Below, one piece after another: positions 43,812 through 52,641 of a DNA stretch of 64,000 bases. The DNA is taken from NCBI RefSeq assembly GCF_900114345.1, contig NZ_FOZJ01000001.1, positions 496,001 to 560,000 of the forward strand. Reading direction: 5' to 3'. Each line of letters opens with the position of its first letter. Position 1 is the first letter of the stretch. The position numbers and the translations under genes were made by a program. This DNA is from Microbacterium sp. cf046 (GTDB taxonomy: Bacteria; Actinomycetota; Actinomycetes; Actinomycetales; Microbacteriaceae). The notes beneath the pieces are model-generated. The model saw nothing but the letters and a program-made list of their open reading frames with translations, had not been told where the DNA came from and did no database searches.

Positions 43812-44974
43812 CAGCGGCCCGCGCCGTCGCCCGGCGCCTGAGCAGTGGGTGAGGAGCTCTGCAGCCGGCTCACCGTCTCGAGGTAGCGCGCCGCGATGCG
43901 GGTCCAGGAGTACTCCTCGGCGGTGGCGCGGCACGCATCTCGGAGACTGCCGGTGGGAGCGTCGCGGATCGCTTCGAGCCGCTCGGCCAGAGCTGCCGCA
44001 TCGCGTTCGATGAGGTACCCGTTCACACCGTCCACCACGAGGTCGGGCGCGGCGCCGACAGGCGTGCTCACGACCGGGATGCCGCACGCGAGCGCCTCGA
44101 GCACCACGAGTGCGTTCGCCTCGTACGCGCTGGGCAGCACCAGCACGTCGGAGGCCCAGAGGGCGGGCGCGGCGTCAGGGAGCAGACCGGCGAACGTGAC
44201 GCGGTCGGAGAGTCCCAGGCGGGCGGTCGTCGCACGAGCTCGTTCGATCATCTCGGGCGTGCCGCCGACGACGAGGAGGTGCACGCGCGGCGTCCGGACG
44301 AGGGCATCGAGCGCGATCGGGAGGCCCTTGCGGTCGAACTCGTGGCCGATGAACACCGCGACCGGCTCGGGTCCGTCCAGACCCAGCTGCCGACGCGACG
44401 TCTCGCGCTCCTCGACGGCGGGCGGGCGGAACCGATCGATGTCCACGCCGTTGGGGATCACCTCGATCGGCGGTCGCACCTCTCCGTACGTCTCGGTCAG
44501 CAGCGCGGCCTCGCGCTGCGTGAGCGCGATGATCGTGCGGTGATAGTCGCCGCGATAGCGCTTGCGGTCGCGAGCGGCGGTGAACAGGTGGAGCGGATTG
44601 CGCACCATCCGCCAGAAGTAGTGGCCGCGGGCGCGCATGGCGGCCTGCAGCAGCCCGTGGTTCACGTACAGATCGCCGACGAGGGCGTCGTTGTGGCAGA
44701 TCGAGACCGCGTCGGGGCGGGCTGCGAGGAAGGCCCTCGCGCGACGGGTGCCGGTCGTCGAGAACCAGACCACATCCCACACGTGTCCGAGCCGGGAGCG
44801 GGGCGCGGTCCTGGAGCGTCCGCCCGCGTCCGCCCGCGTGAAGCGCTCGGTGTGGGCACCCGCGGCGGTGAGCGCCCGTTCCAGCTCGTAGGCGACCCCG
44901 GCGACTCCGCTCCCGGGGGCGATCTCGGGCGCGATCTGCACGATTCGCATGGCCTGGGGCCCCGCGGCGCTCAT
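43811..44974 (-). CDS. Glycosyltransferase family 4, tandem paralogue A
   Basis: A 387-aa GT-B transferase. MRIVQIAPEIAPGSGVAGVAYELE, AVSICHNDALVGDLYVNHGLL, MVRNPLHLF and EVIPNGVDIDRFRPP have close counterparts in the next upstream gene, so the pair arose by tandem duplication. The E-x7-E motif is in YEANALVVLEALACG. ATG 44974 overlaps the stop of that paralogue; ATG 44950 would be a shorter alternative. Confidence 0.88.
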   Translation of the reverse strand: MSAAGPQAMRIVQIAPEIAPGSGVAGVAYELERALTAAGAHTERFTRADAGGRSRTAPRSRLGHVWDVVWFSTTGTRRARAFLAARPDAVSICHNDALVGDLYVNHGLLQAAMRARGHYFWRMVRNPLHLFTAARDRKRYRGDYHRTIIALTQREAALLTETYGEVRPPIEVIPNGVDIDRFRPPAVEERETSRRQLGLDGPEPVAVFIGHEFDRKGLPIALDALVRTPRVHLLVVGGTPEMIERARATTARLGLSDRVTFAGLLPDAAPALWASDVLVLPSAYEANALVVLEALACGIPVVSTPVGAAPDLVVDGVNGYLIERDAAALAERLEAIRDAPTGSLRDACRATAEEYSWTRIAARYLETVSRLQSSSPTAQAPGDGAGR

Positions 44975-46113
44975 GCCTCGGCCCCCGTCGCCGCGCGCTC
45001 GGCGATGATCTCATCCACGAGGGCAAGATACCGCTCGGCGATCGGCCGCCAGCCGAGGTGCTCGACGCTGCGCCGCGCTCGGACCCCCCACTCGGCGAGG
45101 TCGGCATCCGCGAGGTCCTCGAAGCGCGCGCCGATCTCGCGCGCGTCCCGCGCGACGAGGTAGCCGTTGTCACCGTCGACGATGAGCTCGGGTGCGTAGC
45201 CGACGGGCGTGCTGACCACCGGGAGACCCGACGCGAGGGCCTCGAGGACCACGAGCGCATTGGCCTCGTACGCGCTGGCGAGCACGAAGATGTCGGCCGC
45301 CGCGAAGAACAGCGGCAGGTCGGTCCGGGTGCCCACGAAGAGGACGCGCTCGGCGACACCCAGCACGTCCGCTCGCGCGCGGGCGGCGTCGATCGCCTGG
45401 GCGTTGCCCCCGACGACGAGCAGCAGGACCGACGGAGCGAATACGAGCGCCTCGATCGTCTGATCCAGACCCTTGCGGGAGAACTCGTGGCCGATGAAGA
45501 GCACGACGCGCTGGTCGTCGTCGAGATGGAAATCGGCGCGGGCGCGGCGCCGGGCTTCGGGGGTCGGCGGGCGGTAGGCGTCGAGGTCGACCCCGTTGGG
45601 GATGACGACTATCCGCGAGCGGACCCGGCCGTACACGCGCCGCAGGGTGTCGGCCTCCGACCGCGACAGCGCCACCACCGCGCGGTGCAGGCCCGATCGG
45701 TAGCGGATCGAATCGCGGACGTACGTGAAGATGTGCGTCGGATTGCGGATCATCCGCCAGAGCCCGTTGCCGCGTGCGCGCATCGCGGCGCCGACCACAC
45801 CGTGATTGACGTAGATGTCGCCGGTCATCACATTGTTATGGCAGATCGCCACGGCGTCGGGGCGCTCGGCGAGGAACCGCCGTGCCCGGACGGTGCCGAC
45901 CGTCGTGAACCACACCATGCGGCGGAAGAGCGCGAACGCGCGCATGAGCGGGTGCTTCGGCCATCCTCGCGTCGGCCGTCGCTGAGCCGTCGCGACGGTG
46001 AACGATTCGACCGTGTGGCCCATGGCGGCCAGCTCGGTCTGCAGGTTCCAGGCCACGCCGGCCACGCCGCTGCCCCGGCCGATGTACGGAGCGATCTGCA
46101 CGATGTGGGTCAT
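44971..46113 (-). CDS. Glycosyltransferase family 4, tandem paralogue B
   Basis: A 380-aa GT-B transferase paralogous to the downstream gene. THIVQIAPYIGRGSGVAGVAWNLQ, AVAICHNNVMTGDIYVNHGVV, MIRNPTHIF, and VVIPNGVDLDAYRPP align with it, and the E-x7-E motif is YEANALVVLEALASG. It starts at ATG 46113, overlapping the stop of the two-domain transferase upstream. Two copies could act on successive similar sugars. Confidence 0.88.
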   Translation of the reverse strand: MTHIVQIAPYIGRGSGVAGVAWNLQTELAAMGHTVESFTVATAQRRPTRGWPKHPLMRAFALFRRMVWFTTVGTVRARRFLAERPDAVAICHNNVMTGDIYVNHGVVGAAMRARGNGLWRMIRNPTHIFTYVRDSIRYRSGLHRAVVALSRSEADTLRRVYGRVRSRIVVIPNGVDLDAYRPPTPEARRRARADFHLDDDQRVVLFIGHEFSRKGLDQTIEALVFAPSVLLLVVGGNAQAIDAARARADVLGVAERVLFVGTRTDLPLFFAAADIFVLASAYEANALVVLEALASGLPVVSTPVGYAPELIVDGDNGYLVARDAREIGARFEDLADADLAEWGVRARRSVEHLGWRPIAERYLALVDEIIAERAATGAEA

Positions 46114-48095
46114 CGCACTGACCGCCCGGTGAACCGGGCTTCCACTCGCACCGGCCCCAGTCGGTACACCGCTGCACGGCGGCGGGCTCGACGCCCTTCG
46201 TCGCCCGGCAGGACGAATGCGCGGACCATCGCGCCGGCCCAGTTCGCCGCGCGGGCGAGCTGCCAGCCGGCGGTGCCGAAGTGCTTGCGCAGGTATCGCT
46301 CCTGCGATGCGTAGAAATGCGCTTCGCGTCGTGCGCTGTCGGAGCTCGTACCGCCCCCGGAGTGCACTGCCCTGGCCCCGGGCACGCCGGCGTGACGCCA
46401 CCCGAGCCGGGAGGCCCGGTATGCCCAGTCCGTCTCCTCCGCATAGAGGAAGAACCGCTCATCGAAGCCGCCCACCTGGGCGAGTGCCTCCGCGCGCAGC
46501 AGGATCACCGATCCGATCACGAACCTCGGGCCCCGCTGCAAACGGCCCAGGCCGACGGCCTCGAGCAACGCGTTCGCCGGCGAAGGGAACGGCCACTCCA
46601 CTCGAGCGGCTCGGCCGGATTCATCCACCTGGGCCGGCCCGACGCTGGCCAGGTCGGGTGCGGCGCGCAGAGCAGTGTGCAGTGTGGCGATCTGATCCCG
46701 GGAGACCCGCGCATCGGGATTGAGCAGGAGCACATCGGCATCCGGGGCGAGCCGGTCGGCGAGGGCCAGGTTCACGGCCGCACCGAACCCGATGTTCGCG
46801 CCCGAGTCGATGTACCGGACGCCGAGCTCCTCGCACATCGCGGCGATCTCCGGCAGCGAAGAGTTGTCGACGACGGTGACGGTCGCGCCCGCGACCGGCT
46901 CCAGCGCGAGCCGCAGCATGCCCGGTGCGCCGTACGCGACGACGATGATCTCCAGATCGCGCGCGGGGCCGGCTGCCGCGTGCTGCGTGCCGGCGTAGAG
47001 GTCGAGGTAGTCGCGCGCGACAGCATCCCAGGTGCACTCCGCAGCACGGACGAAGCCGGCCGCTCGCAGTTCCGCGCTCCGCGGTCCGGTCGCCTCGAGC
47101 AGCGCGTCCGCGAGAGCGGCGGCATCCGAGTGAGGGACGACGATGCCGGCGCCCCCCACGACGTCCGGCAGGGCGCCCGCATCGCTCGAGACGACCGGCA
47201 CGCCGCTGGCCATCGCCTCGACAGCGACGCGACCGAACTGCTCGGTCCACCTCGGTGTCGGAACGGACGGGACGGCGAGCACATCGACCGAGCCGTAGAA
47301 CGCGGGCAGGTCCTCCGGCGGGAGCATGCCGACGTGGATCACACGATCCGCAATGCCCCTCTGCCTCGCGCGTGCCGCCAGTGATGTCGCGAGCGGGCCC
47401 GCGCCGGCGATGCGAGCGATCAGTCCGGGAGTGCGCGCGACCGCATCCAGCAGCACGTCGATGCCCTTCTCGGGGACCAGCCGCCCGACGAAGCCCACGG
47501 TCACCGCTGCGGGGTCGACGACCGGCTCGGTCGGCGCGAACTCATGCAGGTCCACGCCCAGCGGGATCACGCGGGCTCGCCCTGCGAAGCCCTTCGACTC
47601 GGCGATGCGCGCGGCCTCGGTGTTGCATGCCGAGACGCCCGCCGCACTCCGGAGCGCCGCTCGCTCGAGCCAGCGGAACGGGACCGGATACCGCTTCCAG
47701 AGGTTCTGCGCGGTGTAGAGCACGTACGGCGCGCGCTGGCGGCGCAGGGCGCGCAGCAGCCGGACCTCCGCGGTGGCGAGCGCGAACGGCTCCTCGTGGA
47801 TGTCGATGACGTCCCACCGCTCGCCGAGTGCCCGCCACAGGGGACGCGGGTCGTACACGAAGAGCGCGGGATGCGTGCCCCACGTCCGCACCGGAATGGT
47901 CTGCGGCTCCTCCCCGGCCGCCAGCGTGACCGGGGCGCCGCCCGCATTCCATCGCGCCGCGGCCAGCAGGGTGACATCCGCGCCGAGCGCGCGCAGCGCC
48001 CGCTCGCGGCCGCGCCACGCGGCGACCGTCGCGCTGTGCGAGATCCGCAGTACGCGCACAGCACCTCCCCGGTCGGCCTCTGCCTCCACCATCAT
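46110..48095 (-). CDS. Two-domain glycosyltransferase: GT4 fused to GT2
   Basis: A 661-aa protein. Residues ~1-375 form a GT-B transferase with VGFVGRLVPEKGIDVLLDAV and E-x7-E in EQFGRVAVEAMASG. Residues ~385-600 form a rhamnosyltransferase-like GT2 domain with IIVVAYGAPGMLRLALEPVAG, TVVDNSS, NIGFGAAVNLAL, LLLNPDARVS (metal site) and FFLYAEETDWAYRA. The fusion would let one polypeptide add two consecutive sugars. It heads the five-gene minus-strand operon (41626-48095). The start is ATG 48095, with a second ATG directly after. Confidence 0.88.
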   Translation of the reverse strand: MMVEAEADRGGAVRVLRISHSATVAAWRGRERALRALGADVTLLAAARWNAGGAPVTLAAGEEPQTIPVRTWGTHPALFVYDPRPLWRALGERWDVIDIHEEPFALATAEVRLLRALRRQRAPYVLYTAQNLWKRYPVPFRWLERAALRSAAGVSACNTEAARIAESKGFAGRARVIPLGVDLHEFAPTEPVVDPAAVTVGFVGRLVPEKGIDVLLDAVARTPGLIARIAGAGPLATSLAARARQRGIADRVIHVGMLPPEDLPAFYGSVDVLAVPSVPTPRWTEQFGRVAVEAMASGVPVVSSDAGALPDVVGGAGIVVPHSDAAALADALLEATGPRSAELRAAGFVRAAECTWDAVARDYLDLYAGTQHAAAGPARDLEIIVVAYGAPGMLRLALEPVAGATVTVVDNSSLPEIAAMCEELGVRYIDSGANIGFGAAVNLALADRLAPDADVLLLNPDARVSRDQIATLHTALRAAPDLASVGPAQVDESGRAARVEWPFPSPANALLEAVGLGRLQRGPRFVIGSVILLRAEALAQVGGFDERFFLYAEETDWAYRASRLGWRHAGVPGARAVHSGGGTSSDSARREAHFYASQERYLRKHFGTAGWQLARAANWAGAMVRAFVLPGDEGRRARRRAAVYRLGPVRVEARFTGRSVR

Positions 48096-48099
48096 CGCC

Positions 48100-48105
48100 T
48101 AGGAT
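48100..48105 (+). promoter_or_regulatory. -10 element of a leaderless promoter for the MauE-thioredoxin gene
   Basis: TAGGAT is followed by exactly 6 nt and ATG 48112. It lies in the 16-bp gap between divergent operons, so any regulator here would touch both. Confidence 0.55.
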
Positions 48106-48111
48106 CGGGTC

Positions 48112-49119
48112 ATGCTGGGGCCGCTTGCAATCGTCGCGCCATTCGTCATGGCTGCCGTTCTGATCGCGAGCGCCGTCGGCAAACTGCGGCACCCCGACGA
48201 CCTCGCCGGGTGGAGCGAGATCGGGGTTCCCAAGGCCCTGCGCAAGGAGTGGATCCGGCGGGCGCATCCGTGGGGTGAACTCGCTCTCGGTGTCGCGCTC
48301 ATCGTGCTGGGAGGCATCCTCGGCGTCCTGGCCGCGCTGGTCGCCCTCGCGCTCATGGCCGCCTATCTCTGGCTCGTCTGGCGCGCCGTGGCCCGGGCCG
48401 AGGACGCGTCGTGCGCCTGCTTCGGCGTGCGCAAGCGCGTGACGAAGGTGACGGTCGCGCGCAATGCGTGGCTGACCGCGCTGGCCGCGATGACCGTTGC
48501 CGTGATCTGGACCACGCCGACCTTCGGCGGTGCGCTGGCCGCCGCCGCCGCGCTGTCCGCGTGGCTGTGGCTCCTCGCAGCGGCGATCGCGGTGGTCACC
48601 GCACTCTTCGTGGTGTGGCCGGAGGGCGGCGACGAAGCCCCAGCCCCACCCCCCCAGCCGGAGTACCGGCCGGGTGCCGACGACGACGAGGAACTGGACT
48701 ACATCCGCGCCCGCACGCCCGCGGTGCCGCTGATGCTCGCCGACGGAACGACGGTCAACCTGCGCACCCTGACGGCTCGTCCGCTGCTGCTGCTGTCGGT
48801 CTCGTCCACGTGCGGTGGCTGCGAGCCGGTGATCGAGCGGGTCGGCGAGTGGCGCGAACTCCTCCCCGAGGTCGACATCCGCCTGCTGCTCTTCTTCCCG
48901 CCCGACGCCGACACATTGACCGAGCGCACCGAGCCGCAGTCCCTCCATGACGTGAACGGCTATGTGAGCGGATCCCTCTCGGATCACTGGATGACGCCGA
49001 CCGCCGTCCTGCTGGGAGTCGACGGTCTGCTCGCGGGCGGACCCGTCGTCGGATACCTGCCGATCACCGACTTCATCTCCGATATCCACGAGAGCCTGCA
49101 CTCGGTTCCCGTCGAGTGA
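48112..49119 (+). CDS. MauE-type membrane protein fused to a thioredoxin-like domain
   Basis: A 335-aa protein. Residues 1-168 have four to five transmembrane helices and the MauE/DoxX features, including the C-A-C-F-G at 101-104. A Pro-rich linker leads to an extracytoplasmic thioredoxin-like domain with C234-G-G-C237 (SSTCGGC) and PTAVLLGVDGLLAGGPVVGYLP. It could carry reducing equivalents across the membrane to an exported thiol protein. GTGA couples it to the phosphatase. Why it lies in the glycan locus is unclear. Confidence 0.78.
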   Translation: MLGPLAIVAPFVMAAVLIASAVGKLRHPDDLAGWSEIGVPKALRKEWIRRAHPWGELALGVALIVLGGILGVLAALVALALMAAYLWLVWRAVARAEDASCACFGVRKRVTKVTVARNAWLTALAAMTVAVIWTTPTFGGALAAAAALSAWLWLLAAAIAVVTALFVVWPEGGDEAPAPPPQPEYRPGADDDEELDYIRARTPAVPLMLADGTTVNLRTLTARPLLLLSVSSTCGGCEPVIERVGEWRELLPEVDIRLLLFFPPDADTLTERTEPQSLHDVNGYVSGSLSDHWMTPTAVLLGVDGLLAGGPVVGYLPITDFISDIHESLHSVPVE

Positions 49120-49790
49120 TGGGGTTGAGCATGGTGGCCGAATTCTCGATCCTCACCGTGTGCACCGGCAACATCCATCGCTCACCGCTCGCAGCGAGCC
49201 TGCTCGAGACCTGGGCGGGCTGGTACCTGCCGGCCGAGCTGTCGTCGCACGTGGACGTCCGCAGCGCGGGACTCGCGGCCCCGGTCGGATCGCCGATGGG
49301 TCGCCGCGTGCGCGCCATGGCCGAAGCGCTCGGCGCCGACGGATCGAACCACGCCGCCCGCCAGATCGACGACGAGCTGATCGCCTCGTCGAGCCTCGTG
49401 CTCGTCGCCAGCAGGCGCCATCGCGACGAAGTGCTCTCGCGGGTTCCGAGCGCGCTGCGGGTCACCTTCACGATGCGCGAGGCCGGGCGCATCGCCGCCG
49501 GTATCGTCGCCGACCATCGCCCCCTGGTCGTTCGCGACCTGGTCGAGACGGTGGCCGCGATGGCGAACCGCCGCGGTGACCACGTCGATCCGGCGACCGA
49601 CGATGTGATCGACCCGCAGGGTCTGGGCGACGACGCCTACCTTCAGATGGCCGGCGAGGAGGTCGTGCCGCTCGCACACCTCGCCGCCCTGCTGCTGGGG
49701 ATGCCCCGCCCCGATCTCGACGCGTACATCGCCGCGGCTCAGGATCCGGCCGCACTGACGGCTCGCTTCACCGATGCGGAGCGACCTTGA
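49116..49790 (+). CDS. Low-molecular-weight protein-tyrosine phosphatase (Wzb-like)
   Basis: A ~220-aa phosphatase. The P-loop CTGNIHRS (C16 to S23) follows an N-terminal beta strand, with the catalytic cysteine and arginine in place. The last helix is preceded by DPQGLGDD, the site of the general-acid aspartate pair. It probably removes phosphate from tyrosine kinases such as the autokinase at 31164, controlling polymer assembly. GTG 49116 overlaps the upstream stop; ATG 49131 is the alternative. The length is above the usual 150-160 aa, with a longer middle and tail. Confidence 0.85.
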   Translation: MMGLSMVAEFSILTVCTGNIHRSPLAASLLETWAGWYLPAELSSHVDVRSAGLAAPVGSPMGRRVRAMAEALGADGSNHAARQIDDELIASSSLVLVASRRHRDEVLSRVPSALRVTFTMREAGRIAAGIVADHRPLVVRDLVETVAAMANRRGDHVDPATDDVIDPQGLGDDAYLQMAGEEVVPLAHLAALLLGMPRPDLDAYIAAAQDPAALTARFTDAERP

Positions 49791-50977
49791 GGCGACGCGG
49801 CCGGCGACCGGGCGCCGGCTCGCTGCGGGTGCTGCATCTGGACCACACCTCAGCCCCCGGCGGCGCTGAGCTCGCCCTCGTGCGCATGCTCTCCGCGCGA
49901 CCGTCCTGGCAGCCGATCCTTCTCGTTCCGCCGAGTGGTCGAGAGGGCGCATACGGGCGACTTCCCGCGACCGTACCGGTCCGGGCGGGTGGTGTCACTC
50001 AGCCCTCCGGTGTGAGCGCGGGCGGTGCGCGCACGATCGTCGGCGGCGGCCTCCGCCTCGCCCTGCAGGCCGCGGCCACGCGATTCGACCCGGCCTTCCG
50101 CACGGCCGACGTGGTCGACGCCAACACGGCGCGCTCAGCCGCTTACGGTGCGCTCGCGGCGGTGACCTCGCGGGTGCCGTTCGTGATCCACCTCCGCGAT
50201 CTGGTCCGGGCCGACGCCCTCGGCCGGTTCGGCTTCGAGACGATGGCGCGGCTTGCACTCCCGCGTGCCGACGGCGTGGTGGCCAACTCGCGCGCGACGC
50301 TCGAATCGGCGCGGCCGTTTCTGCGCGCCGACGCGATCACCGCCGTCATCCCGAGCGCATCGGGCCTGACTTTCGGAGCGCCTCCCGGCGGACGTGAGCC
50401 GGGTCCCCTGCGGATCGGGATGCTGGCCCGCATCGACCCGTGGAAAGGGCAGATGCTGCTGCTCGAGGCGTTCGCCGAGGCGTTCCCCGGGGGCGACGAG
50501 CGACTGGTGCTCGCCGGGAGCGCGCCCTTCGGTCATGCGCAGTTCATGGACGACCTCCGCATTCGCGCCGCAGAACTCCGCGTGGAGGAGCGCGTCGATC
50601 TCCTCGGCCACGTCGAGGATGTGCCGGCGGTGCTCGGGCAGTGGGACATCGCCGTCCAGGCGTCGCTCCGACCCGAGCCGCTGGGTCAGAACGTGCTGCA
50701 GTATCTCGCCGCGGGCGTTGCCACGATCGTCGCCGACGAGGGCGGCCCGACCGAGTGGGTCGAGGACGAACGGAACGGCATCCGCGTGACGCCGCGGGAC
50801 CCGGATGCGCTGACCGTGGCCCTGCAGCGTCTCGGAGGCGACGCGGCGCTCCGGACGAAGCTCGCTCTCGCTGCGCGCGCCACCCCCGGTCTGCTCACGG
50901 ACGATGAGGTGATGCGCGCCCACGCCGAGTTCTATCGCGCGGTGCTCGACGGGCGTCAGCCGCAGGGCACCTCGTAG
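49787..50977 (+). CDS. Glycosyltransferase family 4
   Basis: A 396-aa GT-B transferase. RVLHLDHTSAPGGAELALVRML, IGMLARIDPWKGQMLLLEAF and LLGHVEDVPAVLGQWDIAVQASL are present. The E-x7-E position reads EPLGQNVLQYLAAG, so the second glutamate is replaced by glutamine, a deviation from the GT4 consensus. The start codon is apparently TTG 49787, whose last bases overlap the phosphatase stop (TTGA). Its 3' end overlaps the convergent gene by 22 bp. Confidence 0.82.
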   Translation: MRRRGRRPGAGSLRVLHLDHTSAPGGAELALVRMLSARPSWQPILLVPPSGREGAYGRLPATVPVRAGGVTQPSGVSAGGARTIVGGGLRLALQAAATRFDPAFRTADVVDANTARSAAYGALAAVTSRVPFVIHLRDLVRADALGRFGFETMARLALPRADGVVANSRATLESARPFLRADAITAVIPSASGLTFGAPPGGREPGPLRIGMLARIDPWKGQMLLLEAFAEAFPGGDERLVLAGSAPFGHAQFMDDLRIRAAELRVEERVDLLGHVEDVPAVLGQWDIAVQASLRPEPLGQNVLQYLAAGVATIVADEGGPTEWVEDERNGIRVTPRDPDALTVALQRLGGDAALRTKLALAARATPGLLTDDEVMRAHAEFYRAVLDGRQPQGTS

Positions 50978-52503
50978 AGCCGCATGCCTCCGAAGAACTC
51001 GGGGTCCGCGTCCGCCGCGTCGGTCGTGCACCCGAGGCCGTCGCCGATCGCCGCGAGCTCCGCGTCGGAAGGGGCGTCGAGGCTGACGATCCACACCGTG
51101 GCCCCCTCTGCCGGCACCGCCCCCGGCGACTCCTCCAGTTCGATCGGCTCGGTGCCCGCTACGGAGCGGAGTTCGACGGTCGGCTGGGCTGACGCCGGGA
51201 GCCGGTCGACGATGTCCGCGGCCCATGCGTCGTCCTTGGCCGTCCGGGCGAGCGCATACGCGACGCCGGAGTGCGGATTCCGCTGGATGACCGCGAGCGC
51301 ATCCCCCGGCCGTGCCGACTGGTCGAGGTCGCCGACGAGCGCGGGGACGTCGTCGTAGACCCCCGGCGGCTGCGCGAGCTGCAGCGCCGCGATCCAGGCG
51401 GCGCCGGCGAGGAGGATCGCCGCGCACGCTCCCGCGACGACGGACGGGATGCGGTCGCGAGCGGTCGCCGCGAAGACGGCGGCCCCGACGATCAGCGCCG
51501 CACCCAGCGACGCCCAGGACAGATACCGCGCGGTGTAGGCGGGCATCACGATCCAGGACAGCGCGAACAAGGCCACAGGTGCTGCGAAGGCGAGGGCGGC
51601 GGCGAACAGCACGGGGCGAACGCCCCCCGCTCTCGCGGATCGGCCGGCCGAGCCCGCGGTCACGAGCATCGCCGCCGCAGCCGCCGCGGCCAGGACGATC
51701 AGACCGAGCCCGTCCCAGACGACCGCGCGGTACACCGAGACCCCAGCGGCCTGAGCGAGCCCCGAGATGCCGGAGCGGAGGCCGGGCGCTGGGAGCCATG
51801 CGATCTGGCTCTGCTGGCTGTCGCCGATGAGGGCCAGTGCGACCCCGACCGCGAGCGCCGGTGCAGTCCACGACACCCAGCGGAGGAGCCATCCGCGGTG
51901 GCGCCCGAGGGCGAGCACGCCGATGCACAGCAGCGCGACGATGCTGATCACGTGCATCGCCACGGCGAGGACGGCAGCTGCGCAGTAGCCGATCCAGTTC
52001 CATCGACGGCCGCGGTCCGCGCGATCGGCGGCGAAGACCGCGAGGGCCAGGAACATCAGCGTCAGCGCATAGGGCCGTGCCGTGGCGCCCGCGGTGATCG
52101 CGGCACCGTTGAGTGCGAAGAAGATGCCGGCCGCCAACCCCGACCGGATGCCCCACCACCGCAGCGCGATGGCGGAGACGGTCGCGGCGGTGACGGCGAA
52201 CGCCAGCAGGGAGGGAATCCGCATCCCGATCTCCACCCCGACGACGGATGACAGGAGACGGATCAGCAGATAGTACGCGCCCTGAACCGCGTCGCCACCC
52301 GCGAGGGACCGCACGAGGTCCGAGGGCGCGAGGGCGGCGTGCATCGACGTCGCGTACTCGTCGCGCCAGAGGGGGACGGTGAGGCTCCTGCTGACGCCGA
52401 GCAGCAGCGCGAGGATCGCCGGCAGGCCGATCGTGAGCGCGGGCATCAGCGCGAACGTCGTGCGGGAGGCCGAACCTGCCTCGTTCGTCTTCAGCGACGT
52501 CAC
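50956..52503 (-). CDS. GT39/ArnT-like membrane mannosyltransferase
   Basis: A 515-aa GT-C type protein. About 11-12 transmembrane helices follow a 20-residue cytoplasmic N-terminus. The first extracytoplasmic loop has WRDEYATSMHAAL, the D-E of dolichyl/undecaprenyl-phosphate-sugar transferases, and the ~150-residue C-terminal domain is soluble and extracytoplasmic. It would move a sugar from a lipid carrier onto a surface acceptor outside the membrane. GTG 52503 is fixed by a TACCAT exactly 6 nt upstream. Confidence 0.8.
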   Translation of the reverse strand: MTSLKTNEAGSASRTTFALMPALTIGLPAILALLLGVSRSLTVPLWRDEYATSMHAALAPSDLVRSLAGGDAVQGAYYLLIRLLSSVVGVEIGMRIPSLLAFAVTAATVSAIALRWWGIRSGLAAGIFFALNGAAITAGATARPYALTLMFLALAVFAADRADRGRRWNWIGYCAAAVLAVAMHVISIVALLCIGVLALGRHRGWLLRWVSWTAPALAVGVALALIGDSQQSQIAWLPAPGLRSGISGLAQAAGVSVYRAVVWDGLGLIVLAAAAAAAMLVTAGSAGRSARAGGVRPVLFAAALAFAAPVALFALSWIVMPAYTARYLSWASLGAALIVGAAVFAATARDRIPSVVAGACAAILLAGAAWIAALQLAQPPGVYDDVPALVGDLDQSARPGDALAVIQRNPHSGVAYALARTAKDDAWAADIVDRLPASAQPTVELRSVAGTEPIELEESPGAVPAEGATVWIVSLDAPSDAELAAIGDGLGCTTDAADADPEFFGGMRLYEVPCG

Positions 52504-52509
52504 GGGTCA

Positions 52510-52515
52510 ATGGTA
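52510..52515 (-). promoter_or_regulatory. -10 element of a leaderless promoter for the GT39-like gene
   Basis: On the minus strand TACCAT, then TGACCC, then GTG 52503: the same 6-nt spacing seen elsewhere in the window, with no ribosome-binding site. Confidence 0.55.
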
Positions 52516-52641
52516 GAGGTGCGCCGACCAGGACTCCCGCTCGGATCGCCACGGGGAGCCCGCGCGTACGGCCGTCTGCTGTGACCTCCCCGTGACCGAT
52601 TTCCCGGGCTAACCTCAGCCGCGATACGCGAGGATCGGCAC

